Source of the DNA: Parvibaculaceae bacterium PLY_AMNH_Bact1
GTDB lineage: Bacteria; Pseudomonadota; Alphaproteobacteria; Parvibaculales; Parvibaculaceae
Direction of reading: 5' to 3'
DNA: 64,000 bases
Assembly (NCBI GenBank): GCA_032881465.1
Contig: CP126168.1
Location: 1,550,001-1,614,000 of the forward strand
Made by a program: the position numbers and the translations under genes. The notes beneath the pieces were generated by a model. It did no database searches and was not told the DNA's origin. It saw nothing but the letters and a program-made list of their open reading frames with translations. Shown here in pieces: positions 37,915 to 47,528 of the stretch (the first letter of the stretch is position 1; each line of letters begins with the position of its first letter).

Positions 37915-38205
37915 CTAATCAGGCCTCTTAGGGACCGCCGTGCCCATGAAGTCGAGCTGACAGATGCGTTTGAAAATGGGGGTGTTGAAGTCTTCCGGCA
38001 CCGGCTCTCGATTCGCGATCCAGCCATAAACCTGATCGTCAGGTTCTTCGAGCAAGGCCTCAAACAGGTCCAGATCGGGCGTGTCGAGCTCGTGAATATG
38101 CGCATCCGCAAACCGACCCATAATGAGGTCCATTTCCTTGATTCCGCGGTGCCAGGCCCGGAACTGCAGCCGCTTGCGGCGGACGTCTACCGTCTCGTCG
38201 ATCAT
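37915..38205 (-). CDS. sdhE: Succinate dehydrogenase assembly factor SdhE
   Basis: FAD assembly factor for the flavoprotein subunit of succinate dehydrogenase, 96 aa. RRKRLQFRAWHRGIKEMDLIMGRFA contains the RGxxExD motif that contacts the flavoprotein, and the five-helix fold length fits. ATG 38205 (MIDETVDVRRKRLQF) gives the standard size, with GAGG just upstream; the frame to 38565 crosses the divergent recG start. Placement between recG and mfd is typical of alphaproteobacteria. Confidence 0.93.
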   Translation of the reverse strand: MIDETVDVRRKRLQFRAWHRGIKEMDLIMGRFADAHIHELDTPDLDLFEALLEEPDDQVYGWIANREPVPEDFNTPIFKRICQLDFMGTAVPKRPD

Positions 38206-38329
38206 GAAAGCCTCAATATCAGTGGTAGTGCTTTGGCCGCAGGATATATACGTTTCCGCTCTGTCTGTCAGCCCGTCCCAGGTAGGATTGGCTAAGATAA
38301 CGACTTGTTCAACCGATTGACGGAAACCT

Positions 38330-40414
38330 ATGCGGCCCGAAATCCTTTTTCCCGTTTTTGCACCCATTTCACGGCTGTCCGGCATCGGGCCACGCCTTGA
38401 AAAGCTGCTTGAGAAGCCCGTCGGGAAACATGTCATCGACCTGATCTGGCATTTGCCTGCGAGCCTGATCGACCGGCGGAACCGCCCCAAAATTGCGGAG
38501 ACCGTGGATGGCGAGATCGCAACGCTCGAAGTAGACATTGGCACGCATATTCCTTCTAGAAACAAGCGCTTGCCTTACCGTGTTCATGTGTCAGACGAGA
38601 CCGGTGAAATGCCACTCATCTTCTTCCGCGCCCGCCCGGACTATCTCAACAAGGTCCTTCCGGAAGGCTCACGGCGGATCATTTCAGGCCGGGTGGACTA
38701 CTATCAGGGCGATCCTCAAATGCCCCACCCAGACCACATCGTAGCGCCGGAAAATGCAGGGGAAATGCCTCTGATTGAGCCGGTCTATCCGCTGACAGCA
38801 GGCGTCACGCTGAAGGTCATGGCAAAGGCCGTCCGTGGCGCTCTCGAATTGGTGCCTGACCTGCCCGAATGGCAGGAACCAAATTGGCTCGCCAAACAAA
38901 AATACCCTGCCTGGAAAAACGCTCTGGCGGCGGCGCATGCGCCAGAAAACGGCGCTGATCTGGAGCCCGGGACTCCAGCACGGTCGCGGCTGGCCTATGA
39001 CGAGCTCCTTGCGAACCAGCTGGCGCTTGGCTTGGTCAGAACCCGAATGCGGTCGCGAGCCGGTCGGGAAACACGGGGAGACGGAAAACTACGCTCACAG
39101 GTGCTGGCTGCATTGCCCTTCAAGCTGACAAACGCCCAAATGATGGCACTGGCGGAAATCGATGGCGATATGGCCGCAAACAAACGCATGCTGCGTTTGC
39201 TGCAGGGCGATGTCGGCAGTGGCAAGACGGCCGTTGCCTTGATGGCGATGCTCAATGCCGTCGAGACGGGAGCTCAAGGGGCCATGATGGCACCCACAGA
39301 GATACTGGCCCGGCAGCACGCTGCGAGTCTCGGACCCCTGTGTGCGGCGGTGGGCGTACGGTTGGAAGTTCTGACAGGTCGCGACAAGGGCAAAAAGCGC
39401 GAGGCGCTACTCGCTGATCTTGAGAGCGGTGCCATCCACATTCTGATTGGGACCCACGCTATTTTTGAAGGCGATGTTGCGTTTAAGGATCTGGCATTGG
39501 CCGTCGTCGATGAGCAGCATCGTTTCGGCGTGCATCAACGACTTCAGCTATCAGCGAAAGGAGGCATGCCGGCGGACGTGCTGGTGATGACTGCCACCCC
39601 TATTCCGCGCACCCTGTCGCTCACCGTCTATGGGGATATGGACGTGACTCGTCTGACAGAGAAGCCAGCTGGCCGACAGCCCATCGATACGCGGGCACTG
39701 CCCAATTCCCGTTTGGACGAGGTTGTGAACGGGATCGGTCGTGCGGTCGCTGGCGGCGCGCGTGCTTATTGGGTGTGCCCGCTGGTGGAAGAATCTGAGA
39801 AGCTGGACGTCGCCGCCGCTGAGGACCGCACGGCGGCCCTGAAAGCAGAGTTTGGTGACATGGTTGGCCTCGTTCATGGGCGCATGAAATCGGCGGAGAA
39901 AGACGCTGTGATGGCACGCTTCCAATCGGGCGAGATTTCGATCCTGGTTGCAACCACGGTGATTGAGGTCGGCGTCGATGTGCCCGAAGCGACCATCATG
40001 GTGATTGAGCATGCCGAGCGGTTTGGGCTCTCGCAGCTCCACCAGCTCAGAGGGCGCGTGGGGCGCGGCACGGGCAAATCAAGCTGCCTGCTTCTCTATC
40101 AAACACCACTCGGGGAAACCGCGAAGGCCCGGATCAATATTCTTCGTGAAACGGAGGATGGTTTTCGGATCGCGGAAGAAGATTTGAAACTTCGTGGTGC
40201 CGGGGAAGTGCTGGGAACACGGCAAAGTGGTCTCCCGGAATTCAGACTGGCCGATCCGGTGGCCCATGCGGACCTGCTGGCAACCGCTCATGACGACACA
40301 CGCTTGATTTTGGAGACAGACCCGACACTCCAGACCGATCGGGGCAAAGCGCTCCGCATCCTGCTCTATCTCTTCGAGCGGGACGAAGCGATCCGTTATT
40401 TGGAGTCCGGTTGA
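38330..40414 (+). CDS. recG: ATP-dependent DNA helicase RecG
   Basis: Branch-migrating helicase that processes stalled forks and Holliday junctions, 694 aa. The wedge (OB) domain covers residues about 50-160, then LQGDVGSGKTAVALMAML (Walker A), VDEQHRFGVHQR (Walker B), VMTATPIPRTL and HQLRGRVGRG (motif VI). Divergent from sdhE-mfd; the last 19 bases overlap the convergent DUF502 gene. Confidence 0.98.
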   Translation: MRPEILFPVFAPISRLSGIGPRLEKLLEKPVGKHVIDLIWHLPASLIDRRNRPKIAETVDGEIATLEVDIGTHIPSRNKRLPYRVHVSDETGEMPLIFFRARPDYLNKVLPEGSRRIISGRVDYYQGDPQMPHPDHIVAPENAGEMPLIEPVYPLTAGVTLKVMAKAVRGALELVPDLPEWQEPNWLAKQKYPAWKNALAAAHAPENGADLEPGTPARSRLAYDELLANQLALGLVRTRMRSRAGRETRGDGKLRSQVLAALPFKLTNAQMMALAEIDGDMAANKRMLRLLQGDVGSGKTAVALMAMLNAVETGAQGAMMAPTEILARQHAASLGPLCAAVGVRLEVLTGRDKGKKREALLADLESGAIHILIGTHAIFEGDVAFKDLALAVVDEQHRFGVHQRLQLSAKGGMPADVLVMTATPIPRTLSLTVYGDMDVTRLTEKPAGRQPIDTRALPNSRLDEVVNGIGRAVAGGARAYWVCPLVEESEKLDVAAAEDRTAALKAEFGDMVGLVHGRMKSAEKDAVMARFQSGEISILVATTVIEVGVDVPEATIMVIEHAERFGLSQLHQLRGRVGRGTGKSSCLLLYQTPLGETAKARINILRETEDGFRIAEEDLKLRGAGEVLGTRQSGLPEFRLADPVAHADLLATAHDDTRLILETDPTLQTDRGKALRILLYLFERDEAIRYLESG

Positions 40415-41109
40415 TTGAGAGGGACAGCGCCTCCCTCTCCGTTCGGTGGTTCAACAAGCCCTGCTGAGATGACCAGTTTTGCTGCCTCTTCAACGGACAT
40501 ATCGAGAATTGTTATATCGGGTTTGGGGACGAACAGAAGGAAGCCCGAGGTGGGATTTGGGGTCGTCGGAAGAAAAACACTGACGAGCTCGTTATCAGTC
40601 GTCGCCTTCTCCAGCACTTCGCCCTTGGTCTGGGTGGTAACAAAGACCAGCGCGTAGAGCCCGCGACGAGGATATTCAATCAGCCCGACCTCTCGGAATG
40701 AGGTGCCACTCTGAGAGATGACGGTCTCGAATATCTGTTTGAGCGCATTGTAGATGTTCCGGACAATTGGCATTCGGTCAACCAAACGCTCACCAAAGGC
40801 CAGAATTCGGCGTCCCAGGAAGTTCGCTGTGAGGGCACCGAGAACAGTGAGCCCAACCAGACCGATGATCACCCCAATGCCGGGCACCGTGAAGGGAAGC
40901 AGTTGATCGGGGTGATACTGGTCAGGAAAGAACCCGACCACGTAGGTATCGATAAATTCCACAAACCATCTGAGCAGATAGATCGTAATCCATATGGGTG
41001 CGGCAACCGCGAGGCCCGTTAGGAAATACGTCCGAAGACGCGAAGTAATCCCCGCCTTTTTGGCAGGTTGTATGATGTGGTGCTGATCGCCTTCATTCGG
41101 GTCTGTCAT
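40396..41109 (-). CDS. DUF502 family membrane protein
   Basis: Integral membrane protein, 237 aa, with two N-terminal helices (residues about 29-50 and 78-100) and a beta-rich soluble part. RLRTYFLTGLAVAAPIWITIYLLRWFVEFID and IPIVRNIYN-type sequence (MPIVRNIYNALKQIFETV) are DUF502 signatures. Function unknown; common beside recG in alphaproteobacteria. AGAGG lies upstream of the ATG. Its 3' end overlaps recG by 19 bases on the opposite strand. Confidence 0.9.
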   Translation of the reverse strand: MTDPNEGDQHHIIQPAKKAGITSRLRTYFLTGLAVAAPIWITIYLLRWFVEFIDTYVVGFFPDQYHPDQLLPFTVPGIGVIIGLVGLTVLGALTANFLGRRILAFGERLVDRMPIVRNIYNALKQIFETVISQSGTSFREVGLIEYPRRGLYALVFVTTQTKGEVLEKATTDNELVSVFLPTTPNPTSGFLLFVPKPDITILDMSVEEAAKLVISAGLVEPPNGEGGAVPLNQPDSK

Positions 41110-41290
41110 TTTTGGCCTCTACCTAACCCTAGGTCACCCTTACCATTTACGGTGTTTCATGTCAGAAATATAGGGCGATTTCCGGGCGACAAGACCCGCC
41201 GTCAATAACTATCGGACATGGTGAGCGCGATCAGGACGCGCAGCTCCCAAATCCGTGGGCGAGATGTGCAGCACTGAACGGGAGGAAGAG

Positions 41291-42322
41291 ATGGCAGAAT
41301 TGGCAAAAGGCCTCAAACTACGCCTCGATCCAGAGGACGAATACACGCATACGCCAGATGCGGCCGCGAACTACAATGAAAGCATGTATTTCAACATGTT
41401 CGATCCTGACCAAAAGGTCGGAGGATGGTTTCGCATTGGTAACAGGCCGAACGAACATTATGCGGAGACATCAGTCTGTCTCTATCTACCGGATGGCCGG
41501 GTGGGCTTTATGTTTGGCCGTCCGAAGATCGAAAATAACGACGCCATGGATGCTGGCGGCCTCAAAGTCGATGTCATAGAGCCCTTCAAGAAACTGAAGG
41601 TGGCATACGAAGGCAAGGTGTTGCTGCTCGATAAACCCTTCGACATGGCAAACCCGTCTCAGGCCTTCAAAGACCACCCGACAGTCTCCTGCACTGTTTC
41701 GCTCAATTATGAAGGCGTCTCACCGATGTTTGGCGGCGAGACAGTCAAGCAAGATGGGTCTTCACTCGACATTGATCCTGAGAAGTCCTTTGCCAAGGCT
41801 CACTATGAACAGCACATGGCCGCAAGCGGAACAATCACCGTCGGCGACGAAGAGTGGACCGTCTCGGGTTTTGGGCTGAGAGACAAAAGCTGGGGACCCC
41901 GCCACTGGCAGGCGATCAATTGGTATCGCTGGCTTCCAATGAATTTCGGTCGAGACTTCGGCATGATGATTTCCATTGTGACAAATGAAGAAGGCGTGGA
42001 GCGTCATGGCGGAATGGTGCTGAAGGATGGTGTTTATGACTTGATCGAGGATGTAAAAATCAAAAGTGAATGGGATGAAAACTTCTACCAGACAGCGCTA
42101 AGGGCAGATGTGACAACCAAGTCTGGCGCTACCTTCAGAGTTGACGGGAATGTTCTCTCTCTCATCCCGCTCCGAAATCGACGTAAGACCCCAGATGGGA
42201 AGCAACTGAACACGCGCATTACCGAAGGCATGACCGAATATCACTGTGACGGGCATGTTGGATATGGCCTGTCTGAATATCTCGATCAGATTATCGACGG
42301 CAAGCCATCTGGGATTCTCTGA
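41291..42322 (+). CDS. Carotenoid 1,2-hydratase / CrtC-like (DUF7064-type) protein
   Basis: Lipocalin-like beta protein of unknown reaction, 343 aa. GFGLRDKSWGPRHWQAINWYRWL in the middle and YNESMYFNMFDPDQKVGGWFRIGNRPN near the start match the hydroxyneurosporene-synthase-like proteins found with acyl-CoA genes. GGGAGGAAGAG directly before ATG 41291 supports the start. First gene of a tightly spaced run through 44528 that pairs it with a kinase-fold protein and an enoyl-CoA hydratase, so a lipid or terpenoid-like substrate is inferred. Confidence 0.65.
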   Translation: MAELAKGLKLRLDPEDEYTHTPDAAANYNESMYFNMFDPDQKVGGWFRIGNRPNEHYAETSVCLYLPDGRVGFMFGRPKIENNDAMDAGGLKVDVIEPFKKLKVAYEGKVLLLDKPFDMANPSQAFKDHPTVSCTVSLNYEGVSPMFGGETVKQDGSSLDIDPEKSFAKAHYEQHMAASGTITVGDEEWTVSGFGLRDKSWGPRHWQAINWYRWLPMNFGRDFGMMISIVTNEEGVERHGGMVLKDGVYDLIEDVKIKSEWDENFYQTALRADVTTKSGATFRVDGNVLSLIPLRNRRKTPDGKQLNTRITEGMTEYHCDGHVGYGLSEYLDQIIDGKPSGIL

Positions 42323-42325
42323 CCA

Positions 42326-43327
42326 ATGACTACACCAACAGAACAATTGGCCGAAGGCCTGACAAAGATAGCTGCACACCACTTTGGTGGCGCGACGATC
42401 ACGGACTTGAAACGTTTATCCGGTGGAGCAAGTCAGGAAACCTGGTCGTTCAAAGCGCACAAAGACGGTGAGGCAGAAGCATTGATCCTTCGTCGCGCAC
42501 CAGGTGGCGGTGACGGCAATGCGAGCGGAACCGCCGTAGGATTGGAAACTGAAGCAAAGCTGATCCAGTTGGCGGCTGACGCGGGTGTTGTCGTGCCGAC
42601 AGTTCGATATGTGGCGTTAGCGGCAGACGGTCTTGGCAGTGGCTTTATCATGAACCACGTGCACGGCGAGACTCTGGGCTCCAAGATTGTACGGAACGAT
42701 GAGTTTGCCAACGTCCGTCCGAAGCTCGCGCGCCAATGCGGCGAAGCGCTAGCAAAGCTTCACGCGGTACCGGTGAAGTCTCTGCCCCCGCTTCGAGTGT
42801 CACCGGCAGTCGAGGAAATAGCGCGATATCGCGAAGTCTACAAAACCCATGGCCACCCGCACCCGGTTTTCGATCTGGCCTTTAAGTGGCTGTCCGACAA
42901 CCTGCCAGCAGATGATCGACAGACACTGGTACACGGGGACTTCCGCAATGGAAACATCATGTTTGATGCGACAGACGGCGTGTCAGCCATTCTTGATTGG
43001 GAACTCGCGCATGTTGGGGACCCCATGGAAGACATGGGTTGGATCTGCGTCAACTCATGGCGTTTTGGGGGCATCAATAAGCCGGTTGGCGGTTTTGGTG
43101 ATCGCGAAGAAATGTTTGCCAGCTATGAGGCGTCAGGAGGGCCCAAGGTAGACCCGGATCGGGTAAAGTTCTGGGAGGTGCTCGGCACACTCAAATGGGG
43201 CGTGATGTGCACGACCATGTATGAAGCATTCAAGTCGGGTATGGACCGTTCTGTTGAACGGGCCGCGATCGGGCGACGGTCGTCTGAGACAGAAATTGAC
43301 CTATTGTATCTGCTGGCAGCGGACTGA
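42326..43327 (+). CDS. Phosphotransferase (APH/ACAD10-like) family protein
   Basis: Aminoglycoside-phosphotransferase-fold kinase, 333 aa. LVHGDFRNGNIMFD is the Brenner catalytic motif and ILDWELAHVGDPMEDMGW the Mg-binding D-W-E segment; both are intact. Such proteins sit beside acyl-CoA dehydrogenases and resemble the ACAD10 kinase domain, which phosphorylates 4-hydroxy acyl-CoAs. A similar role is plausible. Only 3 bases separate it from the preceding gene. Confidence 0.85.
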   Translation: MTTPTEQLAEGLTKIAAHHFGGATITDLKRLSGGASQETWSFKAHKDGEAEALILRRAPGGGDGNASGTAVGLETEAKLIQLAADAGVVVPTVRYVALAADGLGSGFIMNHVHGETLGSKIVRNDEFANVRPKLARQCGEALAKLHAVPVKSLPPLRVSPAVEEIARYREVYKTHGHPHPVFDLAFKWLSDNLPADDRQTLVHGDFRNGNIMFDATDGVSAILDWELAHVGDPMEDMGWICVNSWRFGGINKPVGGFGDREEMFASYEASGGPKVDPDRVKFWEVLGTLKWGVMCTTMYEAFKSGMDRSVERAAIGRRSSETEIDLLYLLAAD

Positions 43328-43335
43328 GAGGACAA

Positions 43336-43719
43336 ATGCAAGATCTACCAACCTCATTGGAAATCGTCGGCGTTGTGAGTGATTTCATGCGTGAGCAGGT
43401 ACTGCCTGAGCTTGATGGCAGGACACGCTTCCATGCCCTCGTCGCGGCAAATGCCCTCGATATTGTTCGGCGGGAGCTGGAGACAGCACCTTCAGCGAAT
43501 ACAATGGAAATTGCCCGGTTGCAGGCGCTTTTATCGTCTAAAGAAACCGACCTGGAGACCCTGAACAAGAAGTTGAGCAATCATATCGAAACAGGCGCCC
43601 TCACCCTGGAAACACCGGGGCTGAAGGAACACCTGTGGACGAGCACGTTGACGAAGCTGTCCATTGATCAGCCGAAATACTCCGCCTACAAAAAGGCCCT
43701 AAAGGAAAACCGCACATGA
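43336..43719 (+). CDS. DUF6285-type protein
   Basis: Small helical protein, 127 aa, of the kind encoded next to ACAD10-like kinases. SLEIVGVVSDFMREQVLPELDGRTRFHALVAANALDIVRREL is characteristic. Function unknown; a partner or regulatory role for the kinase has been suggested only by context. GAGAGGACAA precedes the ATG, and its last codons overlap the start of the enoyl-CoA hydratase gene (ATGA). Confidence 0.8.
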   Translation: MQDLPTSLEIVGVVSDFMREQVLPELDGRTRFHALVAANALDIVRRELETAPSANTMEIARLQALLSSKETDLETLNKKLSNHIETGALTLETPGLKEHLWTSTLTKLSIDQPKYSAYKKALKENRT

Positions 43720-44528
43720 GTGATCCTCTTGTCGGCGTCGATGTTCGCGATGGCTTGGCTATCGTTACCTTCAATAACCCACCACGGGGTTACCTCAATC
43801 AAGCTCAGGTATCAGAGCTCGCGGCGCATCTAGATGAAATCGAACGGGATGACAATATTCGAGCTGTGATATTCACTGGCGGCGTTCCCGGCGTCTTTAT
43901 CCGCCACTACGATGTGGGGGAAATTCAGGGTGCGACTGACGCAGTTCATAAGAGTGGGCTCGACGCAGCGGGCCTTATGGAGGCCGGAAAGCGTGGAAAT
44001 CCCATTTCGCACCTGTTTGACCGTGTCGACCAATTGAGAAAACCAACAATTGCTGCGATCAATGGATTTTGCCAGGGCGGCGGATTCGAGTTTGCGCTTT
44101 GCTGCGATATCAGGATAGCTGAGCGCGGCGACTACCGCATCGGTCTGCCGGAGACCAACATTGGCATTTTCCCGGGAGCAGGTGGAACTCAGCGCCTGCC
44201 CCGCGTGATTGGCGAATCTCGTGCCCTCGAGCTCATCCTTCGAGGGAAAACCGTTACCCCAGAAGACGCTGTCGAACTAGGTATGGTTCACCATCTGGCA
44301 GATGGAACAGTGCTTAAGCTTGCACTTGAGATTTCTGAGGATTTTACGAGTAAGCCTGCCAGGGCTCTTGCAGATGCAAAAGCCTTGGTGAAATCCGCGA
44401 CAATTACCTCAATCCACGATGGGTGTGCTAAAGAACGAGGCCTCTTTTCAGCGTTACTTCTTGAAGACAAGGAGGCATCCCGGCTGATGGCCGAGTTCAT
44501 GGCTGGCGGAGAAGACATCAACACGTAA
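43716..44528 (+). CDS. Enoyl-CoA hydratase/isomerase family protein
   Basis: Crotonase-fold enzyme, 270 aa. The oxyanion-hole segments are FTGGVPGVFIRHYDVGEI and NGFCQGGGFEFALCCDIRIAE, and LPETNIGIFPGAGGTQRLPR carries the Glu-164-type catalytic residue of hydratases. ATG overlaps the previous stop codon, so translation is coupled. Fits a beta-oxidation-like step in the operon. Confidence 0.9.
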   Translation: MSDPLVGVDVRDGLAIVTFNNPPRGYLNQAQVSELAAHLDEIERDDNIRAVIFTGGVPGVFIRHYDVGEIQGATDAVHKSGLDAAGLMEAGKRGNPISHLFDRVDQLRKPTIAAINGFCQGGGFEFALCCDIRIAERGDYRIGLPETNIGIFPGAGGTQRLPRVIGESRALELILRGKTVTPEDAVELGMVHHLADGTVLKLALEISEDFTSKPARALADAKALVKSATITSIHDGCAKERGLFSALLLEDKEASRLMAEFMAGGEDINT

Positions 44529-44545
44529 GGCAGAGTGTAGAGACC

Positions 44546-45661
44546 ATGTTGAAGAAGATTTTCTACGGAATGGCTGGGCTGGTTGTGATTGCCGCCGTTA
44601 GTGCGCTGACGCTTTATCTCAACCCAAAGCTGGGGCAGCGTCTTTTTCTAAAGCCTTCCGCTGCATTTGATGTGGCAAATGTTCCCCCGGCCCCGGATTA
44701 TTCGCAGGCTGACACGTGGGCGGCTCTTCCGACGACAGATGATAAGGCAGATGTTGTGCCGCCTGAAAGCGGGGTGCTGGATGGGCAGGACGCCGCTGTG
44801 GTCGACGTCTTTTTCGTCCACCCAACGACCTATTATCAGGATGATATGTGGAACGCCCGCTATGACGAGCCAGGCGAGACAAAAGAGTTTCTCGAAGATG
44901 GTGTCCTTCGCCATCAGGCAGCTGTGTTTAACAGCAGTGCTCGTGTGTTCGCACCGCGCTATCGACAGGCGACGCTCTATGCCTTTATGGGCGAAGAACC
45001 TGATGCCTATAGCGCTCTGGAGTTTGCTTATGGAGACGTGGCCCGCGCATTCGACTATTTCATCGAAAACCTGAATGACGGACGCCCTTTTATCTTGGCA
45101 TCGCATAGTCAAGGATCACTCCATGGAATGAAGTTGCTCCAGGAAAAAGTAGCGGGGACCAATATCGCAAACCGTATGGTGGCAGCTTATCTTGTCGGTT
45201 TTTCAATCCCAGAAGAGCTGGGCGCAGATGGTGTGGGCCCCTGTCGTGAAGCCCATACCACCGGGTGTTACCTGAATTGGAACTCCGTCACGTCTGAAGC
45301 CGAAACCATGGGTTGGAAGGAAACGACAAAGATCTGGATAGATGGCAAGCTGCAGCACATCAATGGTCGCAAGATTGCTTGCATCAACCCAATTACGGGA
45401 AGTCTGGGCGGGATTGCAGAAGCAACTGCAAATCTCGGTGCGCAGCCCTTCGCAGATAGCGAGGAGTCAATTCGGACTCTTCGTCAGGAAGCGACAGGCG
45501 CAGAATGCCAGGACGGTATGCTCATTGTATCCCCGCCGACTGATGACGATGGATTCACATTCGGCACTTTCGGTGGGGATTATCATATCTATGACTACAA
45601 CCTATTTCATATGAATCTGCGCGCAGATGTCTCGCGTCGCATCGATATGTTTTGGAAATGA
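44546..45661 (+). CDS. DUF3089 family alpha/beta hydrolase
   Basis: 371 aa with one N-terminal membrane anchor (residues 8-27) and a periplasmic alpha/beta hydrolase domain. VDVFFVHPTTYY is the oxyanion strand typical of DUF3089 and ILASHSQGSLHG gives the nucleophile Ser elbow. Likely an esterase or lipase-like enzyme. It follows the hydratase gene by 17 bases and may release the acyl substrate used by the upstream operon. Confidence 0.82.
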   Translation: MLKKIFYGMAGLVVIAAVSALTLYLNPKLGQRLFLKPSAAFDVANVPPAPDYSQADTWAALPTTDDKADVVPPESGVLDGQDAAVVDVFFVHPTTYYQDDMWNARYDEPGETKEFLEDGVLRHQAAVFNSSARVFAPRYRQATLYAFMGEEPDAYSALEFAYGDVARAFDYFIENLNDGRPFILASHSQGSLHGMKLLQEKVAGTNIANRMVAAYLVGFSIPEELGADGVGPCREAHTTGCYLNWNSVTSEAETMGWKETTKIWIDGKLQHINGRKIACINPITGSLGGIAEATANLGAQPFADSEESIRTLRQEATGAECQDGMLIVSPPTDDDGFTFGTFGGDYHIYDYNLFHMNLRADVSRRIDMFWK

Positions 45662-45772
45662 TAAGAAGTCTTTCGTTGAAGTCTTGATTTTTTCCTTGGT
45701 GGCCCCAATCTCTATAGATAGATGAAAGGGTGTCTGCGCTCGCGTATCGAGTGCTTTGACGTGGGGACATAA

Positions 45773-46249
45773 ATGCCGTTTCAGCCGATTCAGGCAGAAG
45801 AAATTCCGAAGCATCACCCGGTCCGGGCCTACCTCTGTCATTTCGAAGAACAGAAGACAATCTCGGGTGTGCTGTCTGGTCAGAAGTTTGATCCTTTGCA
45901 AGTTGGCGCTCTTCTCCCTTGGCTGCTTATTTTGGACGCGGTTCCTCGATGTAATCCTCCAGTCTATCGGTATCGTTTTGCGGGACCCAAATGCTGTGAG
46001 ATGTTCGGGATCGACTACACAGGAAAACTACTTGGCGATGATCTGCCTGTTGAAGCTGCGGAGCGCCGTCGCCAGGAGTTTCATGAAGTAGTGGAAGGTC
46101 GCGTGCCAATTTTTGCCCGCACCAATATCCCTTTGCCCGGCAAAGAGCACAAACAGGTTTATCGAGGAGTCTTTCCACTCGCCAAACACGACTCTGATTA
46201 TGCTGATCAGTTACACGTCGTCATTGCGCCAGTAGAAGAAGGGCGGTAG
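45773..46249 (+). CDS. PAS-domain (PAS_5-like) protein
   Basis: Single-domain protein, 158 aa, matching the alphaproteobacterial PAS_5 group: LLPWLLILDAVPRCNPPVYRYRFAGPKCCEMFGIDYTGKLLGDDLP and VYRGVFPLAKHDSDYADQLHVVIAP. No output domain, so it may be a sensor partner or ligand-binding protein. Preceded by a 111-base gap without a recognisable promoter. Converges on the TfoX-type gene with a 3-base gap. Confidence 0.75.
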   Translation: MPFQPIQAEEIPKHHPVRAYLCHFEEQKTISGVLSGQKFDPLQVGALLPWLLILDAVPRCNPPVYRYRFAGPKCCEMFGIDYTGKLLGDDLPVEAAERRRQEFHEVVEGRVPIFARTNIPLPGKEHKQVYRGVFPLAKHDSDYADQLHVVIAPVEEGR

Positions 46250-46252
46250 GTC

Positions 46253-46579
46253 CTACGTCGGTGGTATCGCCATCGACAGTTCGGCTTGTGATACAAGCCT
46301 TCTCTTTGTCTCTTCAGGCACATCATTCCAGTGTAGGTCTTTGAGCGCTCCCTCGAGTGAGTACAGATAGTAACAAACAGGGAGGTGTTTTCCAGGCGAG
46401 TTGGCTGACATGTGGACATAGGCTGTGGCTGGCCCAACCTCCTTCAGGTCGTGACGTGTTCGAACACCTATTTCCATAAGTCGCCGGGCTACCGTGGGAC
46501 CAATGTTTCTCAGCTGACCAACCGGTCGTGAGTCGACAGGCATGGCGAAATCTCCATTCAGACAAACTATCTCTAACAT
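46253..46579 (-). CDS. TfoX C-terminal domain protein
   Basis: 108-aa stand-alone TfoX/Sxy C-domain. LRNIGPTVARRLMEIGVRTRHDLKEVGPATAYVHM is the helix-hairpin-helix-like family core. The N-terminal TfoX domain of the competence regulator is absent; such short forms are widespread and uncharacterised. AGGAG lies 9 bases before ATG 46579. It is 41 bases downstream of the LysR gene on the same strand. Confidence 0.82.
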   Translation of the reverse strand: MLEIVCLNGDFAMPVDSRPVGQLRNIGPTVARRLMEIGVRTRHDLKEVGPATAYVHMSANSPGKHLPVCYYLYSLEGALKDLHWNDVPEETKRRLVSQAELSMAIPPT

Positions 46580-46620
46580 CTGGTATTGCTCCTGACACGG
46601 TTATGTCAGGATTGCTCGTA

Positions 46621-47502
46621 CTAAAGGGCGTCAGCGAGTAAATCAAAAACAAGCCGCACCCTTGGACTTGTGTGGACTTCGCTATGGGCGGTGAGCCATA
46701 CGGGAACGGGGATAGCTGGGAGATTTGGCAAAATCTGCTCAAGACCCAGGATTTCCACTGCGTCATATTTTGGCATGAAGCCGATACCAAGACCCTGTTT
46801 CATCATCTCATACATGGCGACGCCATTGTTCGTCGTCACCCGGAATTGATCACGTCGTAGGTGAAGGCCAATCTCTGCTAGAGCGGGAAGCATTCGGTCC
46901 GGTTCTTCAAAACCAACGAACACGGCATCAGCGAGGTCGTCCACGGTCTCTGGTCTACCGAAATGATCCAGATAGCCGGATGACGCAAATAGGTGCGCCG
47001 ATGTTTCGCGGACAAGTTTTGCGACGAGATTTGGTTCGTCTGGGCGCACATGACGAATAGCAATATCAGCTTCGCGCCGACGCAGGTCACGAAGGCTGTT
47101 GGATGACACCACCTCAATCTCAATGCCCGGTGCAGTTTCACGGATAAGCTTCAGAATGGACGGCAGCCGGTAGGCGGAGGTGGCATCGGTCGCTGTGATC
47201 CTCACCTTTCCTTCGATGTTCCGGGATTGCCCGAGCGCACTCAGGGAAAGTTTGCCAGCAGCCTCCCCCATCACGCGAACATGGGCGAGTAACTCGTTTC
47301 CGGCATCAGTCAGAACGAGGGATTTTCCCACTCGTTCAAAGAGGGTGACGCCCAGACTTGCTTCCAGCGCGGCAACCTGACGGCCAAGTGTCGGCTGTGT
47401 CAGTCCGAGGGCACGGGCGGCACCCGATAGTGTCCCCTCGTCTGCCGTAACGAGAAAAGACCGCGCCTGGTTCCAGTCAAATGTAACAGATGTCCAATCC
47501 AT
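46621..47502 (-). CDS. LysR family transcriptional regulator
   Basis: 293 aa. The N-terminal winged HTH (ARSFLVTADEGTLSGAARALGLTQPTLGRQVAALEASLGVTLFER) is followed by a type 2 periplasmic-binding-like effector domain. Transcribed away from the methyltransferase gene with a 99-base gap, the usual LysR arrangement, so that gene is the first candidate target. Effector unknown. Confidence 0.93.
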   Translation of the reverse strand: MDWTSVTFDWNQARSFLVTADEGTLSGAARALGLTQPTLGRQVAALEASLGVTLFERVGKSLVLTDAGNELLAHVRVMGEAAGKLSLSALGQSRNIEGKVRITATDATSAYRLPSILKLIRETAPGIEIEVVSSNSLRDLRRREADIAIRHVRPDEPNLVAKLVRETSAHLFASSGYLDHFGRPETVDDLADAVFVGFEEPDRMLPALAEIGLHLRRDQFRVTTNNGVAMYEMMKQGLGIGFMPKYDAVEILGLEQILPNLPAIPVPVWLTAHSEVHTSPRVRLVFDLLADAL

Positions 47503-47528
47503 GCAATTTTGTATATCAGAGGTGCCAA

